This document shows, one piece after another, positions 21,522 to 30,299 of a DNA stretch of 37,408 bases. Position numbers and translations under genes: made by a program. Origin of the DNA: an uncultured cyanobacterium (GTDB taxonomy: Bacteria; Cyanobacteriota; Vampirovibrionia; Vampirovibrionales; JAGQHJ01); NCBI GenBank assembly GCA_937922745.1, contig CALAJO010000081.1:1-37408 (forward strand), given 5' to 3'. Within the stretch, counting starts at the first letter, position 1, and each line of letters starts with the position of its first letter. The notes beneath the pieces were generated by a model. That model was not told the DNA's origin, did not search any database, and saw only the letters and a program-made list of their open reading frames with translations.

Positions 21522-23692
21522 TGCCCCACGAAACCGTCTCGCTATTGCTTGGCGTACATAACCATCAGCCTGTTGATAACTGGGATCACGTTTTGCAGGA
21601 CGCAACGGATAAATGTTACCGTCCTTTCCTCAATTTGCTGTATCGTTACCCGGGCGTCAAAATGTCGGTACATTACACAGGGTATCTCCTGGATTGGTTG
21701 GCGCAGCACCACCCGGATCTGATCGCGCTGCTGAAGGAAATGGTAACACGCGGCCAGGTCGAAGTCTTTACCGGTGGGATGTATGAGCCCGTCCTGGCTA
21801 TTATTCCGGATGAGGACAAGCTGGGCCAGATTATGCGCCTGACCAACCGCATCAAGGAACTTTTGGGCGCTGCGCCCACCGGCATGTGGCTGGCGGAACG
21901 GGTTTGGGAACCCCATCTGGTTAAATTCCTGGCGGAAGCCGGCGTCAAATATATCTGTCTGGACGATTCCCACTTCAATTCCGTGGGCCTGGATGATGTG
22001 GAGCTTTTGGGCCGTTACACGTCCGAAGAGCAGGGCAACATGGTGGATATTTTCCCCATCAGTAAGCAGATGCGCTACCTGATTCCGTACGCGCAGCCGG
22101 AAGCCATTATTGAGTACCTGCGAACCATTGCCTCCTCCGATGGCAACCGTGCGGCCATTTATTACGATGATGGCGAGAAATTCGGTGTGTGGCCCGGAAC
22201 CTACAAATCGGTCTTCGAAGAGGGCTGGCTGGAGAAATTCTTCCAGGCGATTGACACCAACAAGGATTGGGTCAAGTGCCAGCTTTACAGCGAGTATGTT
22301 CAGCAATCCCCTGCATTGGGCCGAATTTATCTGCCCACCGCCAGCTATAGCGAGATGTTGGCTTGGGCTCTGCCGTCAAAACACATCAATGAACTGGATA
22401 CCGCCGTGCATGATGCGCCGAAAGAGTACCAGCGCTTCCTTCGTGGCGGCTTTTGGCGCCACTTTATGGTGAAGTATCCGGAATCCAACAATCTCCACAA
22501 AAAGATGCTCCACGTGCGCCGTAAAGTTTCCAAAATGACCACGAAGGAAACCGAAAAAGCCCTGAACCATTTGTGGATGGGGCAGAGCAACGACGCCTTC
22601 TGGCACGGTGTGTTCGGTGGTCTGTACCTGACCAATCTGCGTGCCGCCACTTACAAGCACCTCCTTTTGGCGGAAAACCTGGCGGATAACGCGTTGCAAA
22701 AGGATAAAAACTTCCTGCACATTACAACGACGGATTATGATTGCGATGGCCAAGTGGAAGTGTTAATTGAAGGCGCACACCAGAACCTGTATTTCGACCC
22801 GCAGGAAGGCGGCGGGATGTTCGAGCTGGATTATCGTCCCAAGGCCTTCAACCTGCTGGATACCCTGTCTCGACGTTATGAAGCCTATCACGAGAAGCTT
22901 TCGATCGCCGTACTGGAAGGTGAAGACGATGGCGCAGCGGCCAGCATCCACGATCGGGTTGTTGCCAAGGAGAAGGATCTTGACAAGCTGCTGCACTACG
23001 ATTGGTATCGTCGCATGAGCCTGCTCGATCACTTCCTTGCGCCGGATACGACGCTGGAAAATCTGTATCAGCAGAAATACGGCGAGCAAGGTGACTTTGT
23101 AAACCAGCCTTACACGGTTAAAAAGGCTGCTGACAACGAAGTGAGTATGGAGCGCCTGGGCCGTGTGTGGATTAATGGCCAGGAATTCCCGATTCGCGTG
23201 CATAAGCGCATTGTGGTTCGAAAGGATACTGCCGAAGCGCATATTGCCTATAGCATCACCAACGAGGCGGATGACACGGCACAACTTTGGTTCTCACCCG
23301 AGTTTAACGTGAACCTGCTTGCCCCGGATGCGCCGGATCGCTATTACCGTATCCTTTCTGCCCCGTTGGAAACCACTGGCGCTGCAAAATCCGGCAACGG
23401 CGTCGCCTTGGCGGAACGGACCGAAACCATCACGGACACCCGCATGGTTTCTCGTGGCGAACTGCATGGTATTCCGGGTATAGAGCTGGTGGATGAATGG
23501 ATGGGGCTGACCTACCAGTTGGCCTTCAACCGCCCCACGGATGTATGGCGTTTCCCAGTGGAAACCGTATCCCTTTCCGAAGCCGGATTCGAGCGGGTTT
23601 ACCAGTCCAGCGCCCTCTTCCCCAACTGGAAGTTGAGCCTGGCACCCGGTCAAACCGAGGAAATTGTGATTACCCAGCGCATCAGCGGTTAA
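21521..23692 (+). CDS. GH57 alpha-amylase/4-alpha-glucanotransferase
   Basis: The 723-residue protein starts with the GH57 motif GVHNHQP (11-17). It has WLAERVWEPHL with nucleophile E126, YYDDGEKFGVWPGTY with the acid/base Asp at 216/217, and a middle helical domain with LWMGQSNDAFWHGVFGGLYL. The C-terminal beta-rich domain (about 400-723) is typical of the 4-alpha-glucanotransferases and alpha-amylases related to the Thermococcus litoralis and Pyrococcus enzymes. It differs from the first GH57 of the operon, which is of the branching type. AAGGAG lies in the end of the GH15 gene and the start overlaps that stop by one base, so the three are co-translated. Transferase versus hydrolase activity cannot be separated by eye. 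Confidence 0.88.
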   Translation: MPHETVSLLLGVHNHQPVDNWDHVLQDATDKCYRPFLNLLYRYPGVKMSVHYTGYLLDWLAQHHPDLIALLKEMVTRGQVEVFTGGMYEPVLAIIPDEDKLGQIMRLTNRIKELLGAAPTGMWLAERVWEPHLVKFLAEAGVKYICLDDSHFNSVGLDDVELLGRYTSEEQGNMVDIFPISKQMRYLIPYAQPEAIIEYLRTIASSDGNRAAIYYDDGEKFGVWPGTYKSVFEEGWLEKFFQAIDTNKDWVKCQLYSEYVQQSPALGRIYLPTASYSEMLAWALPSKHINELDTAVHDAPKEYQRFLRGGFWRHFMVKYPESNNLHKKMLHVRRKVSKMTTKETEKALNHLWMGQSNDAFWHGVFGGLYLTNLRAATYKHLLLAENLADNALQKDKNFLHITTTDYDCDGQVEVLIEGAHQNLYFDPQEGGGMFELDYRPKAFNLLDTLSRRYEAYHEKLSIAVLEGEDDGAAASIHDRVVAKEKDLDKLLHYDWYRRMSLLDHFLAPDTTLENLYQQKYGEQGDFVNQPYTVKKAADNEVSMERLGRVWINGQEFPIRVHKRIVVRKDTAEAHIAYSITNEADDTAQLWFSPEFNVNLLAPDAPDRYYRILSAPLETTGAAKSGNGVALAERTETITDTRMVSRGELHGIPGIELVDEWMGLTYQLAFNRPTDVWRFPVETVSLSEAGFERVYQSSALFPNWKLSLAPGQTEEIVITQRISG

Positions 23693-23710
23693 ATCACCAG
23701 TAAAATCCTG

Positions 23711-23745
23711 AAAAGCCCCTTATTTGAAATGAGGGGCTTTTCTTG
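23711..23745 (+). terminator. Terminator of the alpha-glucan operon
   Basis: AAAAGCCCCT (23711-23720) pairs perfectly with AGGGGCTTTT (23732-23741) around an 11-nt loop. The T-tract forms the end of the stem and continues as CTT. Confidence 0.92.
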
Positions 23746-23808
23746 TTGAATACGGATTGGATGGGTTTGCCTGCTTATGAACATATGTATCAGTGATATC
23801 CTCAAGTC

Positions 23809-23837
23809 TTGTCATAGCCGCGCTTTTTCGCTAACAT
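23809..23837 (+). promoter_or_regulatory. Promoter of the HNH-like gene
   Basis: TTGTCA (23809-23814) and TAACAT (23832-23837) are spaced by exactly 17 bp. Transcription would start near 23844, giving a very short leader before GTG 23856 or ATG 23862. Confidence 0.55.
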
Positions 23838-23861
23838 GCCCGCAAGTCAGCGCAGGTGAGA

Positions 23862-24947
23862 ATGTACCTTTCTGCCGTTACGATCATCAAGCCGGCGATT
23901 TATCAAAGCCGTGCAGGTTGGGAATCAAAGCTTCATTCACCTTTAATGCATAAAGGTGGGTTAGTTTCTGATACGGTGCATTTTAGCGCTTCCGTCAAGT
24001 CTACAGGCTATAACAAATGTATTTATTGTGCCGAACCGCTTGAGAATGTCCGAAGGGAGATTGATATTAAGGACGTCATGAAGTCCCTCAAGACTCGCTG
24101 GGAACGCTATAAGTTACCGCCGCATGCGTCAGAGAAAGCTATCTTACGTCGTGATGCCGAATTGAATGCCGATTTGGATAACTTTGGCGACATGATCCGT
24201 AACCGAGAACTGGTTTACGAGTTATATGGCAAGATGGACGGCATTTATCAGCGATATGCCGGGACAGCGCAATTGGATGATGAGTTAGAGGAATTGGGGA
24301 AAGTCATGGCCCAGCGCGCTATCGTTTCCCGTTCCAAGGAACATATTAAGGCACAGGCATGGGGTGGGACGTGGAACAACGATAATATCTTCCCGGATGC
24401 GTGTAGTAAATGCAACGGCTCAAAGCGGGGCTTTATCCCTTTTCTTGATTTTGCAAACGGTTATGGTGGGGACATGGTAGAGCAGGATGGGGAAGTCGTG
24501 TTTAAACGGTCTGATCTCCCTGTGACAGAAGAGCCTGAGCTGAGTGAACGGCAGCGGAGTTTGGCGTTGTTTTTTTCCTACCTGATTATAAAAGATGTTC
24601 GGGTTCCGATTAGAGGCATCGTGCAGCATTCCAAGTTCGTGGCGGCCTTGCCTTATATGTTGCACCGACCGAATGATCCCCCCAATCTCAATCCCCAGGA
24701 GATTGGGGAACGGATGGCTTACCTGTTTAATCCTGTTATGTCCAAAATGCCCAAGTTTTTTTCCAACCCGGACGTTGAAATGTACCTTCAGGTGAACCGC
24801 ACTTTTTACGAACCGTATGTGGACGCCCTGATTGAAAAAGTGATACACCCTCTCCAGGAGCAATATCATCCGAAACTGGAATTGCCGCGTAAAGGAAAAA
24901 GGGCAAGGCATCCGGATCAAGGTGGCCAGTTTGTCATGACGGCCTGA
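23862..24947 (+). CDS. HNH endonuclease-like protein with long insertion
   Basis: The 361-residue protein carries a zinc/HNH signature in two parts. CIYC (C53, C56) comes first. About 100 residues later, SKEHIKAQAWGGTWNNDNIFPDACSKC has the catalytic-type E160-H161, DN at 174-175, C181/C184 and then CNGSKRG. This is the C-x2-C ... (E/D)H ... N ... C-x2-C-N-x2-K pattern of HNH nucleases. The region between the Cys pairs (residues 60-155) is charged and helical, much longer than in simple HNH domains. The C-terminal 170 residues are unassigned. Possible roles include restriction, mobile-element or anti-phage nuclease, but no partner is adjacent. The start is unsure between GTG 23856 and ATG 23862; neither has a good ribosome site. 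Confidence 0.7.
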   Translation: MYLSAVTIIKPAIYQSRAGWESKLHSPLMHKGGLVSDTVHFSASVKSTGYNKCIYCAEPLENVRREIDIKDVMKSLKTRWERYKLPPHASEKAILRRDAELNADLDNFGDMIRNRELVYELYGKMDGIYQRYAGTAQLDDELEELGKVMAQRAIVSRSKEHIKAQAWGGTWNNDNIFPDACSKCNGSKRGFIPFLDFANGYGGDMVEQDGEVVFKRSDLPVTEEPELSERQRSLALFFSYLIIKDVRVPIRGIVQHSKFVAALPYMLHRPNDPPNLNPQEIGERMAYLFNPVMSKMPKFFSNPDVEMYLQVNRTFYEPYVDALIEKVIHPLQEQYHPKLELPRKGKRARHPDQGGQFVMTA

Positions 24948-24952
24948 CGCCC

Positions 24953-25456
24953 CTATTCACCCCAAATGTTGAGGCCGTTTTGGCCGCATTTGCTGATCAG
25001 GGGCTGCAACGGCTTGAGTTCCGCCGATGTGTTGTTAAACCCATCGGGCCGCATCACGATATGGATGGCGCCGGTGGCATTCGTCATAATCAGATAGGGT
25101 TTGTTGCCGGCAGCCTGGCAGTACCAAATATCCGGCAGGTCCGCAAGTTGCCGCTCCAGAGGTGGAATCAACATTTTCCCTTCTTTTACCTTGTAATGCC
25201 GCTCGGCGGAAAGCAGGCAGCGATCCATAAGGCGTATCGCCTGTTGCCTGTTTGCGGCAGGTTTGGCATTTTCCAGCTTGGCGACAAACACTTTCAGTCG
25301 TTTCCATTGTGGAATCGGCTCCTGGAAACGCATCCTGACCGTCGGGACAAAAGCGTCCTGTCCATGGATTGGGCGATGGCTAGAACGAGGATGATCAGGG
25401 GCCGCCGTTTTCCAGGGTAAAATGGTGATGGATGACCGATATGGGCTAAGAAGCAT
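24953..25456 (-). CDS. Unknown protein of about 167 residues
   Basis: The ORF converges on the HNH-like gene (5 bases between stops). Residues 40-110 are basic and helical (WKRLKVFVAKLENAKPAANRQQAIRLMDRC). The C-terminal half looks like a small alpha/beta domain (PDIWYCQAAGNKPYLIMTNATGAIHIVMRPDGFN). The N-terminal 35 residues are low-complexity and the true start may be later, at ATG 25333 (MRFQEPIPQW). No ribosome site is convincing. I recognise no family. Confidence 0.5.
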   Translation of the reverse strand: MLLSPYRSSITILPWKTAAPDHPRSSHRPIHGQDAFVPTVRMRFQEPIPQWKRLKVFVAKLENAKPAANRQQAIRLMDRCLLSAERHYKVKEGKMLIPPLERQLADLPDIWYCQAAGNKPYLIMTNATGAIHIVMRPDGFNNTSAELKPLQPLISKCGQNGLNIWGE

Positions 25457-25523
25457 GATTCCCGATACAGCTTTCGCAATATACCGTGTAAAACCCCGGC
25501 AAGCCGTTTAGTTGCCAAGCAGT

Positions 25524-27626
25524 CTACGATGGGTAAAGCTGCTTGTAATTCCAGTAGTGGGAAAACACTTCCTTGATGTAATCGCGGCTTTGGGCATACG
25601 GAATGGATTCCACAAACAGATCCGGGTCGGTTTGCAAGCCCGGCAGCGTTTTGCTCCATCGGCCCATGGCGCCGGGGCCGCCGTTGTAACCGCCCACTGC
25701 CTGCATGCTATTGCCGTTAAACGTATCATGCAGGTAACGCATATAGCGGGTGCCGAGTTGAATGTTGGTTTTGGGATTAAACAGGGCAGGCGTATCAAAC
25801 CCCTGGAGCTTTTCCCACTCTGCGACGCCTTTGGCCGTGGAAGGCAACAACTGCATTAAGCCCATGGCCTGGGAGCTGCTGACCGCCATTGGGTTGAAGT
25901 AACTTTCCTGCCGCATTAAGGCTTGAACCAGGAAGGGATCCAGGTTGTTACGGGTGGCAGACGCCTGTATGTCATCGGAATAAGGCAAAGGGTACAGCAT
26001 CTTCAGCAGGTTTGCATCCTGGATAATGTTGCCTTTTTTGCGATACTCGTCCAGGTAGTCGCGGATGACCCGCAGGGACTGCGGATAGGATTGCTTCTGC
26101 TGATGAACCCATCCTAACAGTGGCGCAGGCGGCTTTTGCGAATACACGGTTTGCAACAACATATCCACGTCGTTGGCGCTGTTGGAGGCAATCAGTTCGG
26201 CCATAGTGTCTTCCAGGGTATCGTTGCCGCTGTACTGGGCAATGCCGGCCGCAGAAACTGCCTGTTGCTCCGGCGCCGGCGGATATTGCGTGCCGGGGGA
26301 GGTGGCCCAAGGCGAACGGTTATTCGCTAAAATCTGTTTTGCGCGAAACGCGTAATATTGCCCCGGATAGGTATCCGCCAGCTTCTGGTAAAGGCTGTTC
26401 GCAATGTCCCGCTTGCCTTGCGCGGAGAAGAGCTTGGCCTTCCAAAACATGACCTTGGGTGCTGACTTTGAATAGGGGTACAGTTTGAGGTGGCTGTCCG
26501 CCTTGGCCAGGAATTGGGCGTTATTGCCGCTCTTATAAACCGGCCACATAGCTTCCCACGAGGTTTCAGGGGCCCAGTTACTCTTGGGGTATTTCGTCAG
26601 CAGTTGTTGGCCGTAAGCCAGCCGCTCGCCACCGTCACTCATCTTCTGAAGCTGCCACAACAGATAATCCCCGCCGGATTTGGGATTGGTATTTAACAAC
26701 TGCTGCAACTTGGCCTTTTTCGCGCCGGTTGAGGGATATGTGCTGAGAATGGCGTCAATCCCTGCCTGGTAGCGATCCTCCGGGGTTGTCATGTGCAGGC
26801 CCTTTTCCAGCACTTTTAAGCCGGCAGGGCTTTGTCCGCTCCGAATCTGCGCCTTGCCCAGCTCCACCCACACCGTATTAAACGCGCCCTTCATTAAATG
26901 CGGGATGGCTTCCTTGTTCTGCCCGGCATGATAGAGCGCCAGGCCAATAACTTCATGATCCTTGCCGGTTTTGGGGCCAGGGAGTTCCAGCAAGCCCTTG
27001 GCTGCCGTGGAGCTGAATGTCCCGTCCGCAATGCCCTCCAAATACTGGCGCCAATGCTGGGCGGCTGAGGCGTTATCACCTTGGGCGCGGGCAATTTCGC
27101 CGAGATAATAGTGGCTTCCCAGTGTCAGGTTGGTTTTAGGCGCCATTCCTGCAATGGCTTCCATTGCCGCTTTTGCGTCTTCAGGCTGGCTGGCCCGCAC
27201 GTGGGACTTTCCTTTTTCGTAAAGCGCCAGGGCTTCAAAAGGCGTATCTTTATAGGTTTCGGCCATTTTCTTCAGTATGTCCTGGGCCTTGCCTTCGCTG
27301 CCCAGTTTAATATGCGCCTCTGCCTGGTGAAACAGGACCATGGGTTGCAGGGCCGGGTATTTTCCATTCATTTTTTCGTATAATGCCAGCGCTTCATCCG
27401 CACGGCCTTGCGCCAAGGCCGTGCCGGCTTGCCGGTAATTATCCCGGGCTTCTCCGGCATCCATCCCCAGCACCGGGAGGGAAGACAGCATGTTGCCGCT
27501 GGATGTAAAGCCCAGCAGGTTAAATCGCTCGGAGGCAATGCCAGCGACCCCTAAAAGAAGCAGCGCAAAGCCAAGGAATACCCAGAACCTGAATCGTCTC
27601 ACTTTTCTCTTACCTTTATTACCCAT
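25524..27626 (-). CDS. slt: Soluble lytic murein transglycosylase-like protein
   Basis: The 700-residue protein has a basic N-terminus and one membrane segment (FWVFLGFALLLLGVAGIA, about residues 14-31), so it is anchored or exported to the periplasm. Residues 60-530 are helical TPR/Sel-like repeats, as in the Slt70 superhelix. The C-terminal SLT domain has the catalytic Glu (E574) in RQESYFNPMAVSSSQAMGLMQLLPSTA and GGYNGGPGAMGRW. Such enzymes cleave peptidoglycan between MurNAc and GlcNAc with formation of 1,6-anhydro-MurNAc, for recycling and remodelling. The length is near that of E. coli Slt70 (645). It is divergent from the permease gene at 27771. Confidence 0.9.
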   Translation of the reverse strand: MGNKGKRKVRRFRFWVFLGFALLLLGVAGIASERFNLLGFTSSGNMLSSLPVLGMDAGEARDNYRQAGTALAQGRADEALALYEKMNGKYPALQPMVLFHQAEAHIKLGSEGKAQDILKKMAETYKDTPFEALALYEKGKSHVRASQPEDAKAAMEAIAGMAPKTNLTLGSHYYLGEIARAQGDNASAAQHWRQYLEGIADGTFSSTAAKGLLELPGPKTGKDHEVIGLALYHAGQNKEAIPHLMKGAFNTVWVELGKAQIRSGQSPAGLKVLEKGLHMTTPEDRYQAGIDAILSTYPSTGAKKAKLQQLLNTNPKSGGDYLLWQLQKMSDGGERLAYGQQLLTKYPKSNWAPETSWEAMWPVYKSGNNAQFLAKADSHLKLYPYSKSAPKVMFWKAKLFSAQGKRDIANSLYQKLADTYPGQYYAFRAKQILANNRSPWATSPGTQYPPAPEQQAVSAAGIAQYSGNDTLEDTMAELIASNSANDVDMLLQTVYSQKPPAPLLGWVHQQKQSYPQSLRVIRDYLDEYRKKGNIIQDANLLKMLYPLPYSDDIQASATRNNLDPFLVQALMRQESYFNPMAVSSSQAMGLMQLLPSTAKGVAEWEKLQGFDTPALFNPKTNIQLGTRYMRYLHDTFNGNSMQAVGGYNGGPGAMGRWSKTLPGLQTDPDLFVESIPYAQSRDYIKEVFSHYWNYKQLYPS

Positions 27627-27653
27627 ACCCCCATGGTAAGAGAATTAAGCGGC

Positions 27654-27682
27654 AAAGTAAAATGCGGGTTGGGCAATATCAA
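27654..27682 (-). promoter_or_regulatory. Possible slt promoter
   Basis: On the minus strand TTGATA (27682-27677) is 17 bp from TACTTT (27659-27654), about 30 bases before the slt start. The -35 is good and the -10 weak. For the opposite gene, TATGAT near 27735 is a candidate -10 without a good -35. Confidence 0.35.
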
Positions 27683-27770
27683 ACAATCTGTTTCTTCCAA
27701 CCTCAACTCTATCTTTTTTGGCAAAATGCGTCTATGATAGGGCCATCACGGATGTTTTGCACAAAGTTCA

Positions 27771-28868
27771 ATGATGTTAACCCTCCTCGATCGCTATATT
27801 GTTAAACGGCTGCTGGATTACCTGTTCCTCGGAATTGTTGTTTTCACGCTGGTTCTGTTCTTTTCGGACGCGTTGCTGGACTTTATGAAAGACCTCCAGC
27901 ATTACGGCATCTCTTGGGACATTGCGCTAACCTTGATCGGCCTGACCATTCCCCGGATTATCACCAACGTAATCCCGATGAGCGCGTTGTTGGCGACCTT
28001 GATGGTGTATAGCGCGCTCAACAATTACTTCGAGCTGATTGCCATGAGGACATTAGGCATTAGCCTGATGCGGCTTGCTATGCCCGCTATCCTGATCGGG
28101 GTCATCTGTTCGGCCAGCACCTTTATCCTTTACGATTACGTGGTTCCGGCGTGTAACCAGTATTCCAGGGCGCTGAAAACCTATGCCATCAACCAGCAGA
28201 ATTTGCCGATGACACACGAAAACTTTACCTACAAGCAGTTTGATAATAACCAGCAACTCAAGCGTCTGCTTTATATCTCCAGCTTTGAGGGAAAGAACCT
28301 GGGTTACACCACCCTGGTAGATTTAACCAACGCCAATACGTTGCAGATTATCCAGGCCCGCTCCGGGCTTTGGGGCCGCAATGCAATCCATTTAAAGGAT
28401 GCGAGTGTTTATACAGTCGCTTCGTCCAGCGGTTTATCCAATACCACGCACGCGTCGTCGTTGGAGCTTCAGCATTTTATTAAGCCTGAAACCACGGTAA
28501 CAGGGTTTAAGCCCAAGGAAATGTCTTTTATGCAATTGTGGGACTGGATTAAGACCGAGACTGCCAAAGGTAAAACGTTTTCTCCGGGCATCATCCTGGA
28601 GCTTTGGGAAAAGCTGACCATTCCGCTGAGTTCGATGGCCCTGGTGCTGATTGCCATCCCGCTGGCGATGACGCGGCCCAGAAGCGAAAACAACATGGGT
28701 TTTCTTGCAGCGGCAATGCTGTATTTTGCATTCTACCTCATCCGCCACGTTTCCGCCCAGCTTGCGGAAACCAGCATTATCCCACCGGTAATGGGCGCTT
28801 TCCTGCCGCTGCTGCTGATTGCGATTGCCGCAACCTGTTTGTATATTCGCAAGAATCGGGTTTTATAA
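27771..28868 (+). CDS. LptF/LptG-family permease (YjgP/YjgQ)
   Basis: The 365-residue protein starts LLDRYIVKRLLDYLFLGIVVF, the conserved opening of LptF/LptG. It has about three N-terminal spans (roughly 14-34, 52-75, 98-120), a soluble beta-rich middle (about 125-270, the beta-jellyroll position), and three C-terminal spans ending at residue 360. In the Lpt complex this permease extracts lipopolysaccharide from the inner membrane with the LptB ATPase. Only one permease gene is here, so whether it works as LptF, LptG or a single homodimer is open. It supports an outer membrane in this organism. Two small genes follow after 9 and 4 bases. Confidence 0.88.
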   Translation: MMLTLLDRYIVKRLLDYLFLGIVVFTLVLFFSDALLDFMKDLQHYGISWDIALTLIGLTIPRIITNVIPMSALLATLMVYSALNNYFELIAMRTLGISLMRLAMPAILIGVICSASTFILYDYVVPACNQYSRALKTYAINQQNLPMTHENFTYKQFDNNQQLKRLLYISSFEGKNLGYTTLVDLTNANTLQIIQARSGLWGRNAIHLKDASVYTVASSSGLSNTTHASSLELQHFIKPETTVTGFKPKEMSFMQLWDWIKTETAKGKTFSPGIILELWEKLTIPLSSMALVLIAIPLAMTRPRSENNMGFLAAAMLYFAFYLIRHVSAQLAETSIIPPVMGAFLPLLLIAIAATCLYIRKNRVL

Positions 28869-28877
28869 GGCGCTGTT

Positions 28878-29069
28878 ATGGCAGAAACGTTTTACTGTGC
28901 GTATTGCAGCCAGCCCAATGTCTTGTTTGTCGATCCCAGTGCGGGGCGGCTTCAATCGTATGTGGAGGATTGCCAGGTTTGCTGCCGCCCCAACGTCCTA
29001 ACGATAACTTGGGATGAAGCGCAGGAAACCTACTGGATAGAAAGTATGCCGGAAAGCGACTGGAGTTGA
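28878..29069 (+). CDS. CPXCG-type cysteine-rich small protein
   Basis: The 63-residue protein carries CAYC (residues 7-10) and CQVC near residue 32, the two Cys pairs of the small CPXCG-motif family, here as CAYC/CQVCC. They likely bind one zinc ion. It ends in an acidic tail. The function of the family is unknown. It starts 9 bases after the permease stop and ends just before the CDGSH gene, whose ribosome site (GGAG) lies in its last codons, so the three form one operon. Confidence 0.8.
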   Translation: MAETFYCAYCSQPNVLFVDPSAGRLQSYVEDCQVCCRPNVLTITWDEAQETYWIESMPESDWS

Positions 29070-29073
29070 AAAA

Positions 29074-29325
29074 TTGACGAACGAACCCAATATTGCCGAT
29101 ACCCAGCCCGCCATCCTGACTTTGGAGCCAGGCATCTACTCCTGGTGTACTTGCGGATACTCCAGCTTTGAGCCGTTTTGCGACGGCGCCCATATGGGCA
29201 AGGCGTTTTGTCCCAGCACATTTATCGTGGAGCAAACTTCGACCGTATCGCTCTGCATGTGCAAGCGTACGGAAAACGCCCCGTATTGTGACGGATCCCA
29301 TTGCCGCCTGACGCAGCAGGCTTAA
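29074..29325 (+). CDS. Tandem CDGSH iron-sulfur protein
   Basis: The 83-residue protein has two CDGSH motifs: [16 protein letters not shown] (about residues 25-40) and [16 protein letters not shown] (about 61-76). Each offers the C-x-C-x(n)-C-x3-H ligands that bind a [2Fe-2S] cluster with 3Cys:1His coordination. Two-motif bacterial forms are known as small electron-transfer or redox-sensing proteins. The start is TTG 29074, with GGAG 8 bases upstream. Its stop overlaps the stop of the convergent decarboxylase gene by four bases (29322-29325). Confidence 0.88.
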   Translation: MTNEPNIADTQPAILTLEPGIYSWCTCGYSSFEPFCDGAHMGKAFCPSTFIVEQTSTVSLCMCKRTENAPYCDGSHCRLTQQA

Positions 29326-30299
29326 CTCCGGGCGGCAGACAGCGCCGGTTTATAACGCTGACGCATCAATTTGCTTTCGAAATAGGCAATGGTTTTCAGC
29401 AAGCCTTCCTCCAGGGCGATTTTGGGGTGCCAATGCAAGACATCGCGGGCCTGGGTGATGTCTGGGCGCCGTTGCCTGGGATCATCCGCGGGGAGCGGCA
29501 GGCAGATAATTTCCGAGGAGGAACCCGTGAGCTGGATAACCAGTTCCGCCAACTCCCGAATGGTGAACTCCGTAGGATTGCCTAAATTCACCGGCCCGAT
29601 AAACTCTGCCTGGGTCATATTCATCATCCGCTGTATCCCGTTCACCAGGTCGTCCACGTAGCAGAAGGATCGTGTTTGCAGGCCTTCGCCGTAGATGGTG
29701 AGCGGCCGGTTCATCAGGGCCTGGATGATGAAGTTGCTGACCACCCGGCCATCGTTCTCCGCCATGCGGGGGCCGTAGGTGTTAAAAATCCGAATGATCT
29801 TTACCTCCACGTGGTTTTGCCGGAAGTAGTCCATGCAGAGGGTTTCGGCCAGGCGCTTGCCTTCATCATAGCAACTGCGAATCCCGACAGGGTTAACATG
29901 CCCCCAATATTCCTCCGGTTGCGGATGGATCTGCGGGTCGCCATACACTTCCGAAGTGGAGGCTTGCAGCAATGAGGCCTTGACCCGTTTGGCCAGCCCC
30001 AGCATATTTAGCGTACCCATTACGTTGGTTTTAACCGTCTTCACCGGGTTGTACTGGTAATGGACGGGTGATGCCGGGCATGCCAGGTTGTAAATTTCGT
30101 CCACTTCCAGAATGATTGGTTCTATGACGTCGTGCCGGATAAGTTCAAAGGCTTCATGCGCCATCAAGTGTCGGATGTTGGCCTTGCTGCCGGTATAGAA
30201 ATTATCCAGGCAAAGCACCTCATTGCCATGGGCCAGGAGGGATTCGCACAGATGGGAGCCGATAAACCCGGCGCCACCCGTTACCAGAATGCGTTTCAT
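29322..30299 (-). CDS. UDP-glucuronate decarboxylase (UDP-xylose synthase)
   Basis: The 325-residue SDR-family enzyme has [10 protein letters not shown] (7-16), [22 protein letters not shown] (71-92), STSEVYGDP (114-122) and the catalytic pair Y144/K148 in RSCYDEGKR. This combination is typical of UXS, which oxidises and decarboxylates UDP-glucuronate to UDP-xylose with bound NAD. The substrate comes from the dehydrogenase encoded just upstream. ATG 30299 overlaps that gene's TGA as ATGA, with AAGGAGG upstream, so the two are translated together. UDP-xylose would feed the surface polysaccharide made by the neighbouring genes. Confidence 0.93.
   Translation of the reverse strand: MKRILVTGGAGFIGSHLCESLLAHGNEVLCLDNFYTGSKANIRHLMAHEAFELIRHDVIEPIILEVDEIYNLACPASPVHYQYNPVKTVKTNVMGTLNMLGLAKRVKASLLQASTSEVYGDPQIHPQPEEYWGHVNPVGIRSCYDEGKRLAETLCMDYFRQNHVEVKIIRIFNTYGPRMAENDGRVVSNFIIQALMNRPLTIYGEGLQTRSFCYVDDLVNGIQRMMNMTQAEFIGPVNLGNPTEFTIRELAELVIQLTGSSSEIICLPLPADDPRQRRPDITQARDVLHWHPKIALEEGLLKTIAYFESKLMRQRYKPALSAARS

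Noticed and set aside
25294-25659. Possible frameshift joining a signal-like segment (RRPLIILVLAIAQS, 25363-25410, minus strand) to the 24953-25456 ORF
   Set aside because: No start codon or ribosome site lies close upstream in that frame, and the sequence could be chance. A read-level check of 25340-25380 would settle it.
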